Notes under the pieces: generated by a model
Told to the model about the DNA's origin: nothing
The model's input: only the letters and a program-made list of their open reading frames with translations
Database searches by the model: none
Translations under genes and position numbers: made by a program
Assembly: GCF_000153325.1 (NCBI RefSeq)
Contig: NZ_CH724143.1
Span: forward strand, 371,987-435,986
Direction: 5' to 3'
Origin: Photobacterium sp. SKA34
Lineage (GTDB): Bacteria > Pseudomonadota > Gammaproteobacteria > Enterobacterales > Vibrionaceae
DNA: 64,000 nt
Part shown: one piece after another, positions 1 to 10,951 of the stretch
Layout of the letters: each line of letters starts with the position of its first letter
How positions within the stretch are numbered: position 1 is the first letter of the stretch

Positions 1-1
1 T

Positions 2-97
2 GAAAATACCATGAATGCCTATCATGAAGCTGTAGCCAATAGATACCGCTTCTTTAGTTATGGCGATTCAATGTTTATCACTCGTAAAGATGTATAA
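2..97 (+). CDS. queA: QueA, 3' end only (tRNA ribosyltransferase-isomerase)
   Basis: The window opens inside a reading frame of 31 codons plus stop. Its last residues include [13 protein letters not shown], which matches the conserved C-terminus of QueA, the enzyme that transfers the ribosyl part of S-adenosylmethionine to preQ1 in tRNA to make epoxyqueuosine. The next gene is tgt, which inserts preQ1 into the same tRNAs, and queA-tgt is a standard pair. The 5' part lies outside the window. The identification rests on the short C-terminal motif plus context. Confidence 0.85.
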   Translation, partial: ENTMNAYHEAVANRYRFFSYGDSMFITRKDV

Positions 98-135
98 GGT
101 TTAATAAGTATACATTTTTTATCGAGAAAAGATTG

Positions 136-170
136 AGGCTGCTTTTTGTTACAATTGCAGCCTTTGTTGT
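136..170 (+). terminator. Probable terminator after queA
   Basis: The arms AGGCTGC (136-142) and GCAGCCT (157-163) can form a 7-bp stem followed by the T-rich run TTGTTGTGT. It lies about 40 bases after the queA stop, so it may separate queA from tgt. The rest of the 304-base gap (98-401) shows no gene. The U-tract is interrupted, so strength is uncertain. Confidence 0.5.
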
Positions 171-359
171 GTCTAAAGCATAGTATAAATTCAATGATAT
201 TAAGCCAGTCACAGCGTTACGTTCTTCCGCTACGCTTTAGGTTGTCTATTGCCAGTATGGTTTGATGAATTAAGGCGCAGTTGGCAATCATATATCTATA
301 TATTGTGATTGTTTTTTTTGGGCTGATCAGGCGTTTGCCTGTGGGGCTAGGTCCTGTAA

Positions 360-1529
<1,170 letters not shown>

Positions 1530-1545
1530 AACGAGGACGTTATAA

Positions 1546-1881
1546 ATGAGTTTCTTTATCTCACAAGCACACGCAGCAGCAGAAGGTGCCCCTCAGGGCG
1601 GAAGCATGCAGCTATTCATCATGCTTGGTTTATTTGCTGTTATTTTTTACTTCATGATTTATCGTCCACAAGCTAAGCGTGTGAAAGAGCACAAATCGCT
1701 AATGAGTTCGATGGGCAAAGGTGACGAAGTAATGACGAACGGTGGCCTACTTGGCCGTATCACTAAAGTTTCTGCTGAAAGTGATTACATCGTTCTAGCA
1801 CTTAACGACAATACGGAAGTAACAATTAAAAAAGATTTCATTTCTGCTGTTTTACCAAAAGGCACAATGAAGTCGCTTTAA
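1546..1881 (+). CDS. yajC: Sec translocon accessory protein YajC
   Basis: YajC is a small single-pass inner-membrane protein that copurifies with SecDF. The 111-residue product has a short N-terminal region, one hydrophobic segment at about residues 22-38 ending in the typical YRPQAKR motif, and a small cytoplasmic domain (GDEVMTNGGLLG). Length and position directly before secD match the family. It is probably cotranscribed with tgt, secD and secF, with gaps of only 12-32 bases. Confidence 0.96.
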   Translation: MSFFISQAHAAAEGAPQGGSMQLFIMLGLFAVIFYFMIYRPQAKRVKEHKSLMSSMGKGDEVMTNGGLLGRITKVSAESDYIVLALNDNTEVTIKKDFISAVLPKGTMKSL

Positions 1882-1913
1882 TATAAAAACATTCGCTTTG
1901 AAGGATCATAGCA

Positions 1914-3767
1914 GTGCTTAACCGATACCCCCTGTGGAAGAACCTGATGGTGTTGTTCGCACTTATCATTGGTTTGCTTTATGCACTTCCTAACGTATAC
2001 GGTGAAGATCCAGCGATTCAAATTACCGGGGCGCGTGGCGCCTCGGTTAATATGAGCGCTTTGGATACTGTCACCGAAGATTTAAAAAAGAACAATATTC
2101 CATACAAGTCAGTGGTTTTTGAAAAAGGCTCTGTGCTTGTCCGCTTTAACGATACTGATACCCAAATCAGTGCTCGCGATATCTTAAATAGTGAGTTAGG
2201 TGATGACTATGTGGTCGCACTAAACCTTGCCGCTTCCACTCCTGCTTGGCTTGAATCTATTGGTGCATCACCAATGAAATTGGGTCTCGACTTACGTGGT
2301 GGTGTTCACTTCTTAATGGAAGTGGATATGGATGCTGCTATGGATAAACTTCTTGGTCAACAAGAAGAAACATTCCGTACAGAGCTTCGTGAAGAAAAAA
2401 TTCGTTACCGTGCAATCAGTAAAACAAAAGATAGTGTTCAAGTTCGTCTTCGTGATGAAGCGCAATTGGAACAAGCTGAAGTCGCGTTAGAAAAATTGCA
2501 TCCTGATATGCTGTTCACAACCAGTAAAATCAATGGTCGTTATGTATTAACGGCGAAGTTTACTGAAGAACGTTTACAGGAGATTCGCAATTATGCCGTC
2601 GATCAAAACATCACCATTTTACGTAATCGTGTAAATGAACTCGGTGTTGCTGAGCCATTGGTACAGCGCCAAGGCGCAAACCGTATAGTGGTAGAGCTTC
2701 CGGGTGTTCAAGATACGGCACGTGCAAAAGAAATTTTAGGTGCGACAGCAACGCTTGAATTCCGCGAAGTTGATAGTGAGGCTGATTTAGCTGCAGCTGC
2801 GGCTGGACGTGTTCCTGCTGGCAGTGAAGTGAAAATGACACGTGATGGCCGTCCTGCGGTACTAAAAAAACGTGTCATTCTAGCAGGTTCACATATTACT
2901 GATTCAAATTCGAGTGCGGATGAATATGGTCGTCCACAAGTTAACATCTCGCTAGATACCGAAGGTGGTAGCAAGATGACGGCTTTCTCGAAAAATAATA
3001 TCGGTAAGCTGATGGCAACGGTTTTCACTGAATATAAAGACAGCGGTAAGCGAACGCCTGAAGGGAAAGTTATCCTGACGAAACACGAAGAAGTGATAAA
3101 CCAAGCAACGATTCAATCAGCACTTGGCCGAAGCTTCCGTATTACAGGTATCGACTCTCAAGCTGAAGCGCATAATTTATCATTACTATTACGTGCAGGT
3201 GCATTGATTGCGCCAATATCGATAGTTGAAGAGCGCACTATTGGTCCATCTATGGGTCAGCAAAACATCGATATGGGTGTACAAGCATGTATCTGGGGTA
3301 TGGTTGCGGTAATGCTATTTACGCTGCTTTATTACCGTGGATTTGGCATGATTGCTAACTTAGCATTGATGATGAACTTAGTGCTTATTATCGGCATTAT
3401 GTCCATGATCCCTGGTGCTACCATGACCTTACCAGGTATTGCTGGTATCGTACTGACTGTCGGTATGGCGGTTGATGCTAATGTACTTATTTTTGAGCGT
3501 ATTCGAGAAGAGCTTCGTGAAGGGCGTAGTCCGCAACAGGCGATTCAACAAGGCTATGGAAATGCGTTTAGCACGATTGCCGATGCAAACATTACAACCT
3601 TAATTACAGCAATTATTTTGTTTGCTGTAGGTACGGGCGCAATTAAAGGCTTTGCTGTGACATTATCGATTGGTATTTTAACATCGATGTTCACCGCAAT
3701 TATTGGCACACGTGCCGTTGTTAACTTGATCTATGGCGGTAAGCGCGTAGATAAGTTGTCGATTTAA
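1914..3767 (+). CDS. secD: Protein translocase subunit SecD
   Basis: SecD and SecF form a proton-motive-force-driven complex that helps pull proteins through SecYEG on the periplasmic side. The 617-residue product has an N-terminal membrane segment (about 9-27), the conserved [15 protein letters not shown] motif, a large periplasmic region, and a C-terminal block of membrane segments starting near residue 455, including the [17 protein letters not shown] motif. The start is GTG at 1914, just after a GAAGGAT ribosome-binding site. secF follows 12 bases later. Confidence 0.97.
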   Translation: MLNRYPLWKNLMVLFALIIGLLYALPNVYGEDPAIQITGARGASVNMSALDTVTEDLKKNNIPYKSVVFEKGSVLVRFNDTDTQISARDILNSELGDDYVVALNLAASTPAWLESIGASPMKLGLDLRGGVHFLMEVDMDAAMDKLLGQQEETFRTELREEKIRYRAISKTKDSVQVRLRDEAQLEQAEVALEKLHPDMLFTTSKINGRYVLTAKFTEERLQEIRNYAVDQNITILRNRVNELGVAEPLVQRQGANRIVVELPGVQDTARAKEILGATATLEFREVDSEADLAAAAAGRVPAGSEVKMTRDGRPAVLKKRVILAGSHITDSNSSADEYGRPQVNISLDTEGGSKMTAFSKNNIGKLMATVFTEYKDSGKRTPEGKVILTKHEEVINQATIQSALGRSFRITGIDSQAEAHNLSLLLRAGALIAPISIVEERTIGPSMGQQNIDMGVQACIWGMVAVMLFTLLYYRGFGMIANLALMMNLVLIIGIMSMIPGATMTLPGIAGIVLTVGMAVDANVLIFERIREELREGRSPQQAIQQGYGNAFSTIADANITTLITAIILFAVGTGAIKGFAVTLSIGILTSMFTAIIGTRAVVNLIYGGKRVDKLSI

Positions 3768-3779
3768 GGAGTCGCAGAG

Positions 3780-4727
3780 ATGAGAGAATTATTGAATGCG
3801 AACAAAGTCGTCGATTTTATGCGTTGGTCAAAGTTTGCCTTTATCTTTTCATTGATAATGATCATGGGATCGATTGCCACTATCTCGACCAAAGGGTTAA
3901 ATTGGGGTTTAGATTTTACAGGCGGAACGCTGATCGAAGTTAGCTTTGAAAAGCCGGCTAATTTACCCTTGATACGTGAATCATTAGAGAAAGCGGGATT
4001 TGGTGATGCCGTTGTGCAGAACTTTGGTACTGCGCGTGATGTGATGGTGCGTTTGCAGCCTCGAGAAGGTGTTAAAGGTGAAGTACTTGGTAACCAAATC
4101 CTTGATGCCCTAAAAGATGGTACAGCACAGTCGGTTGAAATGCGCCGTATTGAGTTTGTCGGCCCTAATGTTGGTGATGAACTAGCAGAAGCCGGCGGCA
4201 TGGCTATTTTAATCGCTTTGTTGTGTATCTTACTTTACGTATCACTGCGTTTTGAGTGGCGTTTAGCGGCCGGTGCTGTGTTGTCGTTAGCACACGATAT
4301 CATCATTACTGTTGGTATTTTCTCAGTGCTGCAAGTAGAGGTCGATCTAACGATTGTAGCAGCATTGCTAACGGTGGTTGGTTACTCACTTAACGATACA
4401 ATCGTTGTGTTTGACCGTATTCGTGAAAACTTCCGAAAAATGCGTAAAGGAAGTCCTGCTGAAATAATGAATAGTTCAATTTCGCAAACATTAAGCCGTA
4501 CCTTAATTACATCCGGTACAACTTTGTTTGTTGTTATTGCGCTATTCGCTCAAGGCGGATCAATGATACATGGATTTGCATTAGCACTTCTGATTGGTAT
4601 CACGATTGGTACTTATTCTTCTATTTACGTTGCATCAGCATTAGCGCTTAAATTGGGTATTACCCGTGAACACTTAATGCCAACGCCAGTAGAAAAAGAA
4701 GGTGAAGAGCTTGATGCAATACCATAA
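3780..4727 (+). CDS. secF: Protein translocase subunit SecF
   Basis: This 315-residue partner of SecD has an N-terminal membrane helix (about 17-36), the GLDFTGGTLIEV motif, and five C-terminal membrane segments with the family motif NDTIVVFDRIREN. Length and placement are typical. It is the last gene of the tgt-yajC-secDF run and is followed by a strong hairpin terminator. Confidence 0.97.
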   Translation: MRELLNANKVVDFMRWSKFAFIFSLIMIMGSIATISTKGLNWGLDFTGGTLIEVSFEKPANLPLIRESLEKAGFGDAVVQNFGTARDVMVRLQPREGVKGEVLGNQILDALKDGTAQSVEMRRIEFVGPNVGDELAEAGGMAILIALLCILLYVSLRFEWRLAAGAVLSLAHDIIITVGIFSVLQVEVDLTIVAALLTVVGYSLNDTIVVFDRIRENFRKMRKGSPAEIMNSSISQTLSRTLITSGTTLFVVIALFAQGGSMIHGFALALLIGITIGTYSSIYVASALALKLGITREHLMPTPVEKEGEELDAIP

Positions 4728-4752
4728 TCAGTTGCTATAAGTTCAGAATGAG

Positions 4753-4778
4753 AAAGGACCGCTTGCGGTCCTTTTTTT
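4753..4778 (+). terminator. Rho-independent terminator of secF
   Basis: A perfect 10-bp stem, AAAGGACCGC / GCGGTCCTTT (4753-4762 and 4765-4774), has a TT loop and runs into a T-tract. The T-tract reaches the stop codon of the convergent gene at 4777, so the two genes meet end to end. Confidence 0.9.
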
Positions 4779-5709
4779 ATTTATTTAATTCAAGAATATA
4801 AGAAAGTGTGTTTTTTATTTGATCGAGCCATTCATAACGACGTCGATACATTGCACGTTTAGGGCGTGATATGTCTTCAGGATTTCGACGTACATCATCA
4901 GTAGGAAGTTGGTAAAAATGGTGATCATAACTTAACCCACCAAGGGCTTCCCAATGGCGGTTATAATCCGTTTTTATTCGAGAGCTTCCGTACCTTTTTG
5001 ACTTATAACGCGCCACGCAATAGGAATGCGATTCTGTTTTTATTGCTAGTAAACGGTCAACGTGCCAACAATTAGCGATGAATGTCATTATTTTTATCAT
5101 CAAATCTTTAGGGCGTTGACCATGAAGTGTTTTTGTTAGTTTCTTTATTTTTAGGTTATTTTCATCACTGCTCGAAGGCCCTTGTATTCCGCCGATAATG
5201 AGGTGACGTTCAGCGCCTGTTTCATTTATCACAAAGGTAACGGTATAGAAATTATCACCTTGAGCATCAAAAAGGACTAGGCTCAAATCCCCTTCTTTTT
5301 GAAAGCGACCATCAAAGGTAAGGTTTAATGAATACTCTTCTTCATCCACAATAAAAGAGGTAAGTTGTAACCCTTTTTCATTAGCGAATATTTGCTTGCA
5401 GGTGTCTTGAGGGAGTACCTGTGTCATGAAACGATAATGATTAGTAATATAGTCAACACGTTGATTGGGAGTTGCGGAATTAGTTATGTACGGGCGAAAA
5501 GGTTTTTCAATAAAGCGGTTATGCTTCGTACATAAAACTTCGAGCAATGTTGAGTCTATCCCATTAACAAGTTGTGTTAATGAAGACTTATAGAAAAGCC
5601 CACGAGCTAGAAATTTGAGGCGATAACGCCATAGCGGATTATATTTCTCTTTTAGATGCTCTGGATAGACAGTTTTAGAAAGTTGGTGCAGTGATAATGT
5701 CTTTTTCAT
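4777..5709 (-). CDS. VirK/YbjX (DUF535) family protein
   Basis: This 310-residue protein resembles the DUF535 family that includes E. coli YbjX and Shigella/Salmonella VirK. Recognisable pieces are the IGGIQGPSS segment in the middle, the QRPKDLMIKIM stretch, and the C-terminal block with HHFYQLP and KRAMYRRRYEWLD. The molecular function is not settled; family members are linked to envelope stress and resistance to antimicrobial peptides. No signal peptide or membrane segment is evident. It is a single gene on the minus strand, convergent with secF. Confidence 0.75.
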   Translation of the reverse strand: MKKTLSLHQLSKTVYPEHLKEKYNPLWRYRLKFLARGLFYKSSLTQLVNGIDSTLLEVLCTKHNRFIEKPFRPYITNSATPNQRVDYITNHYRFMTQVLPQDTCKQIFANEKGLQLTSFIVDEEEYSLNLTFDGRFQKEGDLSLVLFDAQGDNFYTVTFVINETGAERHLIIGGIQGPSSSDENNLKIKKLTKTLHGQRPKDLMIKIMTFIANCWHVDRLLAIKTESHSYCVARYKSKRYGSSRIKTDYNRHWEALGGLSYDHHFYQLPTDDVRRNPEDISRPKRAMYRRRYEWLDQIKNTLSYILELNK

Positions 5710-5792
5710 GTTTATTTGGTATTTTTAATGCTTTTAGTGATTATAATGCACATGGTTTTATTGTGACACTGTTTTATTGTGTCATTGTTATA

Positions 5793-5833
5793 AAAAAACG
5801 CCCTGCTGTATAAATAACAGCAGGGCGTTTTTA
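5793..5833 (-). terminator. Terminator of suhB (possibly bidirectional)
   Basis: AAAACGCCCTGCTGT (5795-5809) pairs with ACAGCAGGGCGTTTT (5817-5831) around a short AT loop, with T-runs on both strands. It lies just beyond the suhB stop on the minus strand. Confidence 0.9.
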
Positions 5834-5855
5834 ATCTTACTGGATAATCAGCGGA

Positions 5856-6656
5856 TTATTTCGCTAATGCGTCGCTACCGAATTCACGGATTTTTGCAAG
5901 CATAGGCTTAACTACACGTGCATTACCAGCAACAATGTTGCCAGAAGTTAGGTAGTTAGTATTACCAGTAAAGTCAGCACAGATAGCACCAGATTCGCGA
6001 GCGATTAGTTCGCCAGCAGCAAGTTCCCAAGGCCTTTGACCTAGCTTGAATACACCGTCAACACGACCAGCAGCTAAGTAGCAAAGATCCAATGCAGTAC
6101 AGCCTGATTGACGCATGTCATCACAGTCTGCAAATAATGCATTTTGGATTTTTAGGTAGCTTTCTGCATGCTGTTTAGCTGCAAAAGGAAGGCCTGTAGC
6201 TAAAACAGTTCCTGTTAGATCACGAGGTTGTGATGAGCGGACACGCTGGCTGTTAAGCTGAGCGCCTGCACCGCGAGTCGCAGTGAATAATTCGTTACGT
6301 ACAGGATCGTAAACAGCAGCAACTTCAGTGCGACCACGCATACGTAGTGCAATAGATACTGCAAAGTGAGGGTAACCGCGAACGAAGTTCATGGTGCCAT
6401 CCACTGGGTCGATAATCCATTGACACTCTTTGTCACGTCCTTCTTTGTTACCAGACTCAGCTGCAATGATGCAGTGATCAGGGTAAGCCTTAAGGATAGT
6501 TTCGATGATGATAGTTTCAGCTTCATGATCGATATTGGTAACAACATCATTACCTTTATTAGCAACCTCAATAGATTGAGGTTTTTCTAGAGATTTAATG
6601 ACATGGTCACCAGCCTTTCGCACAGCGCGAATGGCAATATTAAGCATCGGATGCAT
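5856..6656 (-). CDS. suhB: Inositol-1-monophosphatase SuhB
   Basis: The 266-residue product carries the lithium-sensitive Mg-dependent phosphatase motifs WIIDPVDGTMNF and WELAAGELIARESG. In E. coli SuhB also acts in rRNA antitermination complexes; that role is inferred from homology. Length matches E. coli (267). It is divergent from trmJ, with about 285 bases between the starts. Confidence 0.96.
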   Translation of the reverse strand: MHPMLNIAIRAVRKAGDHVIKSLEKPQSIEVANKGNDVVTNIDHEAETIIIETILKAYPDHCIIAAESGNKEGRDKECQWIIDPVDGTMNFVRGYPHFAVSIALRMRGRTEVAAVYDPVRNELFTATRGAGAQLNSQRVRSSQPRDLTGTVLATGLPFAAKQHAESYLKIQNALFADCDDMRQSGCTALDLCYLAAGRVDGVFKLGQRPWELAAGELIARESGAICADFTGNTNYLTSGNIVAGNARVVKPMLAKIREFGSDALAK

Positions 6657-6894
6657 AGGATCTTCCCAACGGATGTTAAAGAACTAAAAAGCGGCGGCGA
6701 GTATAACAGAGCTAAAAAAAAAAGGAAGTGGTTATTTTTTCGACATTGTTCCGTTTGTATTGTGCGTTTATGCTAGGTAATACGTATAACTTGCTAATAA
6801 ATAGTGCTGATTATCGTCATCTGATTATTGAATAGCGGTAATAGATAATTACTGGTATCAAAAACACATGTTTTCACCACTTTTATTATGGCTG

Positions 6895-6903
6895 TGCTAA
6901 AAT
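6895..6903 (+). promoter_or_regulatory. Possible extended -10 promoter of trmJ
   Basis: TG-C-TAAAAT at 6895-6903 fits an extended -10 element about 39 bases before the trmJ start codon. No clear -35 is seen (weak TTCACC at 6873). The rest of the suhB-trmJ gap shows no other strong feature. Confidence 0.4.
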
Positions 6904-6941
6904 CTGTCAGCTTTAATTAATTGTTGGAATGTTGCTTCATC

Positions 6942-7682
6942 ATGTTAGATAAAATTCGCGTTGTTCTTGTTGGTACGTCACATCCAGGTAATATTGGTTC
7001 AGCTGCACGTGCAATGAAAGTTATGGGTTTAACAAATCTGGTATTAGTTGATCCAGCTTGTGAAATTGACAGTCATACTATTGCGCTAGCGGCAGGTGCT
7101 GCTGATGTTGTTGAAAACGCAAAAATCGTAAAAACATTAGATGAAGCGGTTGCAGATTGTGGTTTTGTTGTAGGTTCAAGTGCTCGCTCTCGTACACTTG
7201 AATGGCCACAGTTAGACCCACGAGAGAATGGTATTAAAGTTGTTGCTGAATCTAATCTGCATCCAGTCGCTATTCTTTTTGGTCGTGAGCGTACAGGGTT
7301 AACTAATGAAGAATTACAAAAGTGTCATTGCCACGTTTATATCCCAGCGAACCCTGAATATAGCTCATTAAATTTAGCTATGGCTGTACAAACAGTAAGT
7401 TATGAAGTCCGTATGGCTTATTTAGATTCTCAAAAGTATACGGGTAAAACGGAAGTTGAAGAATATCCTCGCGCTCAAGAACTGGAAATGTTTTATGAGC
7501 ACCTCGAAAAAGTCACTCGTCAAACCCGCTTCATAAATAAAAACCATCCAGGCGTAGTCATGGCTAAATTACGCCGTTTATTCACTCGTGCTCGCCCAGA
7601 GCAGCAAGAGCTGAATATTTTACGCGGTATTTTGTCGTCAGTAGAAAAGACGATAGAAACGCTGGAAAAGAGTGGAAAATAG
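6942..7682 (+). CDS. trmJ: tRNA (Cm32/Um32) methyltransferase TrmJ
   Basis: TrmJ is a SPOUT-class enzyme that 2'-O-methylates position 32 of tRNAs. Signatures are [15 protein letters not shown] near the N-terminus and the knot motifs [14 protein letters not shown] and [14 protein letters not shown] chose ATG at 6942, giving [13 protein letters not shown] and 246 residues in line with E. coli; an upstream TTG at 6921 in the same frame adds seven unlikely residues. It stands just before iscR. Confidence 0.95.
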   Translation: MLDKIRVVLVGTSHPGNIGSAARAMKVMGLTNLVLVDPACEIDSHTIALAAGAADVVENAKIVKTLDEAVADCGFVVGSSARSRTLEWPQLDPRENGIKVVAESNLHPVAILFGRERTGLTNEELQKCHCHVYIPANPEYSSLNLAMAVQTVSYEVRMAYLDSQKYTGKTEVEEYPRAQELEMFYEHLEKVTRQTRFINKNHPGVVMAKLRRLFTRARPEQQELNILRGILSSVEKTIETLEKSGK

Positions 7683-7703
7683 CCACATAACATAAAAGGA
7701 CTA

Positions 7704-7728
7704 ATAACCAACCAAAACAGTCGGGTAA
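7704..7728 (+). promoter_or_regulatory. Type 1 IscR binding site, distal
   Basis: This 25-bp stretch matches the type 1 IscR pattern (ATASYYGACT, then AGTCRRSTAT in the second half) at about 21 of 25 positions, with ATAACCAACC on the left and AGTCGGG on the right. It abuts the second site with no gap, the same arrangement as the two adjacent sites of the E. coli iscR promoter. [2Fe-2S]-IscR would repress here. Binding is inferred from sequence only. Confidence 0.7.
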
Positions 7729-7753
7729 ATACTTGACCACTTTAGTAGGTTAT
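7729..7753 (+). promoter_or_regulatory. Type 1 IscR site over the iscR -35
   Basis: The second 25-bp type 1 match runs from ATACTTGACC to GTAGGTTAT with about four deviations. It contains TTGACC (7733-7738), a good -35 element; a -10 at 17 bp spacing would be the weak GATGCT (7756-7761). Overlap of -35 and IscR site explains feedback repression of the operon by cluster-loaded IscR. Confidence 0.75.
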
Positions 7754-7792
7754 GAGATGCTTGCTTTAAATATTCAAGCAGGTAGCAGTGTT

Positions 7793-8308
7793 ATGAAGTT
7801 GACTTCAAAGGGAAGATACGCGGTAACGGCAATGTTAGATGTTGCATTACACTCGCATAATGGACCGGTTCCATTGGCGGATATTTCAGAGCGTCAAGGA
7901 ATATCGCTGTCTTACTTAGAACAATTATTTTCGCGTCTTCGCAAAGCAGGGCTTGTAACCAGTGTTCGTGGCCCTGGTGGTGGTTACCGTTTAGGCGAAG
8001 AAGCATCTGATATTGCTGTCGGTATGGTGATCGCAGCAGTTGATGAATCAGTTGATGCAACCAAGTGTCATGGAAAAGGGGACTGCCAAGGTGGTGCTCG
8101 TTGTTTAACTCATACGTTATGGCATGACCTAAGTGATCGCATTAGCGGCTTTTTAAATAACATCACTCTTGGTGAGTTGATGAAAGATAATGATGTACAA
8201 AGCGTTTCTGATCGTCAGGATGAAATCCTACAAGGAAATAGCAAAGCATCTTTTGGACATAAAAAATCACACGACAGCGCCACAATAGGTGTCGATGTCC
8301 GCTCCTAG
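7793..8308 (+). CDS. iscR: Fe-S cluster-responsive regulator IscR
   Basis: IscR is an Rrf2-family repressor that senses Fe-S status through a [2Fe-2S] cluster. The cluster ligands Cys92, Cys98, Cys104 and His107 are all at the E. coli positions, after an N-terminal winged helix ([19 protein letters not shown]). I placed the start at ATG 7793; the longer frame from TTG 7733 begins inside the IscR operator and is not credible. The C-terminal tail after residue 140 is polar and poorly conserved. First gene of the isc operon. Confidence 0.97.
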   Translation: MKLTSKGRYAVTAMLDVALHSHNGPVPLADISERQGISLSYLEQLFSRLRKAGLVTSVRGPGGGYRLGEEASDIAVGMVIAAVDESVDATKCHGKGDCQGGARCLTHTLWHDLSDRISGFLNNITLGELMKDNDVQSVSDRQDEILQGNSKASFGHKKSHDSATIGVDVRS

Positions 8309-8339
8309 AGACCAGACGTTCGTGTTTTCGGAGAAGAAA

Positions 8340-9554
8340 ATGAAACTGCCAATATATTTTGATTACTCAGCTACTTGCCCTGTTGACCCTCGCGTTGCCG
8401 AGAAAATGATGCAGTGCTTAACTATCGAAGGCAACTTCGGTAACCCAGCATCACGCTCTCACCGTTATGGTTGGCAGGCAGAAGAAGCAGTGGATACTGC
8501 TCGTGAAAATATTGCTGATTTAGTAAATGCAGATCCACGTGAAATTGTATTTACCTCTGGTGCAACGGAATCGGATAATCTCGCGATTAAAGGTGCTGCG
8601 CACTTTTATAGCAAAAAAGGTAAGCACGTTATTACCTGTAAAACAGAACATAAAGCGGTTCTTGACCCATGTCGTCAGCTAGAGCGTGAAGGTTTTGAGG
8701 TAACGTACCTTGAGCCTGAATCAAATGGTCTGATTGATTTAGCTAAACTACGTGATGCTATGCGTGAAGACACAGTTCTAGTTTCAATCATGCACGTGAA
8801 TAATGAAATTGGTGTGGTTCAAGATATCGCAGCAATTGGTGAGCTTTGTCGTGAAAACAAAACGGTTTTCCACGTAGATGCAGCACAATCAGCGGGTAAA
8901 TTACCTATTGATGTACAAGCAATGAAAGTCGATATCATTTCTTTCTCTGCGCACAAAGCTTACGGTCCTAAAGGTATTGGTGCCCTGTATGTCCGTCGTA
9001 AACCACGTATTCGCTTAGAAGCGCAAATGCATGGTGGTGGTCACGAGCGCGGTTTCCGCTCAGGTACGTTACCAACGCATCAAATCGTGGGAATGGGTGA
9101 AGCATTCCGTATCGCGAAAGAAGAAATGGACCAAGATTATCAACACGCGCTTAAATTACGTGACCGTTTGTTAATGCGTCTAGAAGGCATTGAAGAAATG
9201 TCTATCAACGGTGACTTAGAGCAACGCGTACCCCATAACTTAAATATTAGTTTTGCTTTCGTTGAAGGCGAATCATTGTTAATGGCGTTAAAAGATCTTG
9301 CAGTATCATCAGGTTCAGCTTGCACATCAGCAAGTCTAGAGCCTTCTTATGTACTTCGTGCATTAGGTCTTAATGATGAACTAGCACATAGCTCTATTCG
9401 TTTCTCATTTGGTCGTTTCACGACGGAAGAAGAAATTGATTATGCAGCAATCCAAATTAAAGGTGCAGTAGATAAACTACGCGAAATGTCACCACTTTGG
9501 GATATGCATAAAGAAGGTATTGATTTAAACACAGTTGAGTGGGCGCACCACTAA
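8340..9554 (+). CDS. iscS: Cysteine desulfurase IscS
   Basis: IscS is a PLP enzyme that strips sulfur from cysteine and hands it to IscU, TusA and ThiI. Lys206 ([10 protein letters not shown]) binds PLP and Cys328 (SGSACTSAS) carries the persulfide, both at the E. coli numbers. The ATG at 8340 with GGAGAAG just upstream gives 404 residues, the usual length; an in-frame start at 8289 would overlap iscR and is less likely. Confidence 0.98.
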   Translation: MKLPIYFDYSATCPVDPRVAEKMMQCLTIEGNFGNPASRSHRYGWQAEEAVDTARENIADLVNADPREIVFTSGATESDNLAIKGAAHFYSKKGKHVITCKTEHKAVLDPCRQLEREGFEVTYLEPESNGLIDLAKLRDAMREDTVLVSIMHVNNEIGVVQDIAAIGELCRENKTVFHVDAAQSAGKLPIDVQAMKVDIISFSAHKAYGPKGIGALYVRRKPRIRLEAQMHGGGHERGFRSGTLPTHQIVGMGEAFRIAKEEMDQDYQHALKLRDRLLMRLEGIEEMSINGDLEQRVPHNLNISFAFVEGESLLMALKDLAVSSGSACTSASLEPSYVLRALGLNDELAHSSIRFSFGRFTTEEEIDYAAIQIKGAVDKLREMSPLWDMHKEGIDLNTVEWAHH

Positions 9555-9587
9555 TCTGCGGTTAGACTGTTTTCGAGGAAATTTATC

Positions 9588-9974
9588 ATGGCATATAGTG
9601 AAAAAGTCATCGATCATTATGAAAATCCGCGTAACGTGGGTTCATTTGACAAAGATGATCAAAATGTAGGTAGTGGCATGGTGGGAGCACCAGCATGTGG
9701 CGATGTAATGAAACTTCAGATTAAAGTAACTGAAGAAGGCATTATTGAAGATGCAAAATTCAAAACCTATGGTTGTGGCTCTGCAATTGCTTCTAGCTCA
9801 CTGATTACTGAGTGGGTTAAAGGTAAAACATTAGATGAAGCTGCATCAATCAAGAACTCTGCGATTGCTGAAGAGCTTGAGTTACCACCGGTTAAAGTTC
9901 ACTGTTCAATTCTTGCAGAAGATGCAATTAAAGCAGCAGTTAGCGATTATAAAAAGAAACACGAGCAAAAATAA
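9588..9974 (+). CDS. iscU: Fe-S scaffold protein IscU
   Basis: IscU is the scaffold on which the new cluster is built. The 128-residue product keeps Cys37, Cys63, His105 and Cys106 as cluster ligands, and the LPPVK motif (99-103) that HscA recognises. It sits between iscS and iscA with short gaps, so it is cotranscribed with both. Confidence 0.98.
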   Translation: MAYSEKVIDHYENPRNVGSFDKDDQNVGSGMVGAPACGDVMKLQIKVTEEGIIEDAKFKTYGCGSAIASSSLITEWVKGKTLDEAASIKNSAIAEELELPPVKVHCSILAEDAIKAAVSDYKKKHEQK

Positions 9975-9992
9975 CTTTCTGAGGGTTGCAGT

Positions 9993-10316
9993 ATGGCCAT
10001 TACTATCACTGAAGCGGCAGCAGGTCGCGTATCGACTTTTTTAGCCAATCGTGGCAAAGGTCTTGGCTTACGTCTAGGTGTGCGTACTTCAGGATGTTCT
10101 GGAATGGCTTATATCCTTGAGTTTGTTGATGAACTCGATGAAGGGGATCAAGTCTTCGAAGAAAAAGGCGTTAAAATTATTGTTGATCCGAAAAGTCTCG
10201 TTTATCTTGAAGGTACAGAGTTAGACTTTGCTAAAGAAGGTCTAAATGAAGGCTTTCAATTTAACAACCCTAACGTTTCAAGCGAATGTGGTTGTGGTGA
10301 AAGTTTCAACGTATAA
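9993..10316 (+). CDS. iscA: A-type Fe-S carrier IscA
   Basis: This 107-residue HesB-fold carrier delivers clusters to [4Fe-4S] proteins. The three conserved cysteines are Cys35 (TSGCSGMAY) and Cys99/Cys101 (CGCGESF). It is separated from hscB by an 86-base gap that contains a stable hairpin. Confidence 0.98.
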   Translation: MAITITEAAAGRVSTFLANRGKGLGLRLGVRTSGCSGMAYILEFVDELDEGDQVFEEKGVKIIVDPKSLVYLEGTELDFAKEGLNEGFQFNNPNVSSECGCGESFNV

Positions 10317-10336
10317 ACGTTTTTAGTGTTTCAATT

Positions 10337-10388
10337 AAACCTGATTGCTGATCGTCTTTGGCGAGTTGGTTATCAGGTTTGATTTTTA
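10337..10388 (+). terminator. Hairpin between iscA and hscB (possible attenuator)
   Basis: AAACCTGAT (10337-10345) and ATCAGGTTT (10372-10380) form a perfect 9-bp stem with a 26-base loop, followed by GATTTTTAT. It looks like a partial terminator or an RNA-processing site that could lower hscBA-fdx expression relative to iscRSUA. The hscB start is only 22 bases beyond the stem. Confidence 0.5.
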
Positions 10389-10402
10389 TAAATGGTCGCA
10401 AT

Positions 10403-10918
10403 ATGAATCATTTCGAATTATTTGGGCTACCTTTTCAGTTTGAACTGGACGGTGGCCTTCTTTCCAGTCAGTTCCGCGAATTACAACGTCGTTTTCATCC
10501 CGATAATTATGCTACAGCATCCGAGCGTGATCGTTTACTGTCTGTTCAAAAAGCTGCACAAATTAACGATGCATTTCAAACGTTAAAGAATCCTGTATCG
10601 CGTGCTGAATACATGTTGGCTGAACGTGATGAAGATATTCGTGGCGAACAAAAAACACTGCAAGACATGGCTTTTTTGATGCAGCAAATGGAGTTGCGTG
10701 AAACATTAGAAGCTATTTCTGATTCATCCGATCCTGAAAGTGCGTTATTTGATTTTGAGCAGCAAGCTTCTGCGATGTATAAAGAGCAATTGGCGCAACT
10801 TGCTGAGCTATTGAATAATGAACAATGGGTTGAAGCGGCTGATGGCGTGCGAAAATTAAAATTTATTGTAAAATTGCGTGATGAAGTTGAGCGCCTTGAA
10901 GAGTCGCTATTCGATTAA
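10403..10918 (+). CDS. hscB: J-domain cochaperone HscB
   Basis: HscB brings IscU to HscA and stimulates its ATPase. The N-terminal J domain has the HPD motif (RRFHPDNYATAS) and the C-terminal helical domain binds IscU. ATG at 10403 gives 171 residues beginning MNHFELFGLP, equal to E. coli; the frame is open 15 codons further upstream but those would be read through the iscA-hscB hairpin. Confidence 0.97.
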   Translation: MNHFELFGLPFQFELDGGLLSSQFRELQRRFHPDNYATASERDRLLSVQKAAQINDAFQTLKNPVSRAEYMLAERDEDIRGEQKTLQDMAFLMQQMELRETLEAISDSSDPESALFDFEQQASAMYKEQLAQLAELLNNEQWVEAADGVRKLKFIVKLRDEVERLEESLFD

Positions 10919-10951
10919 TCATCCACATGCGTTATTTAGATAGGAATGACA

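Noticed and set aside
7733-8308. Longer IscR starting at TTG 7733
   Set aside because: That codon is within the -35 and IscR operator; the protein from 7793 puts all cluster ligands at the E. coli positions.
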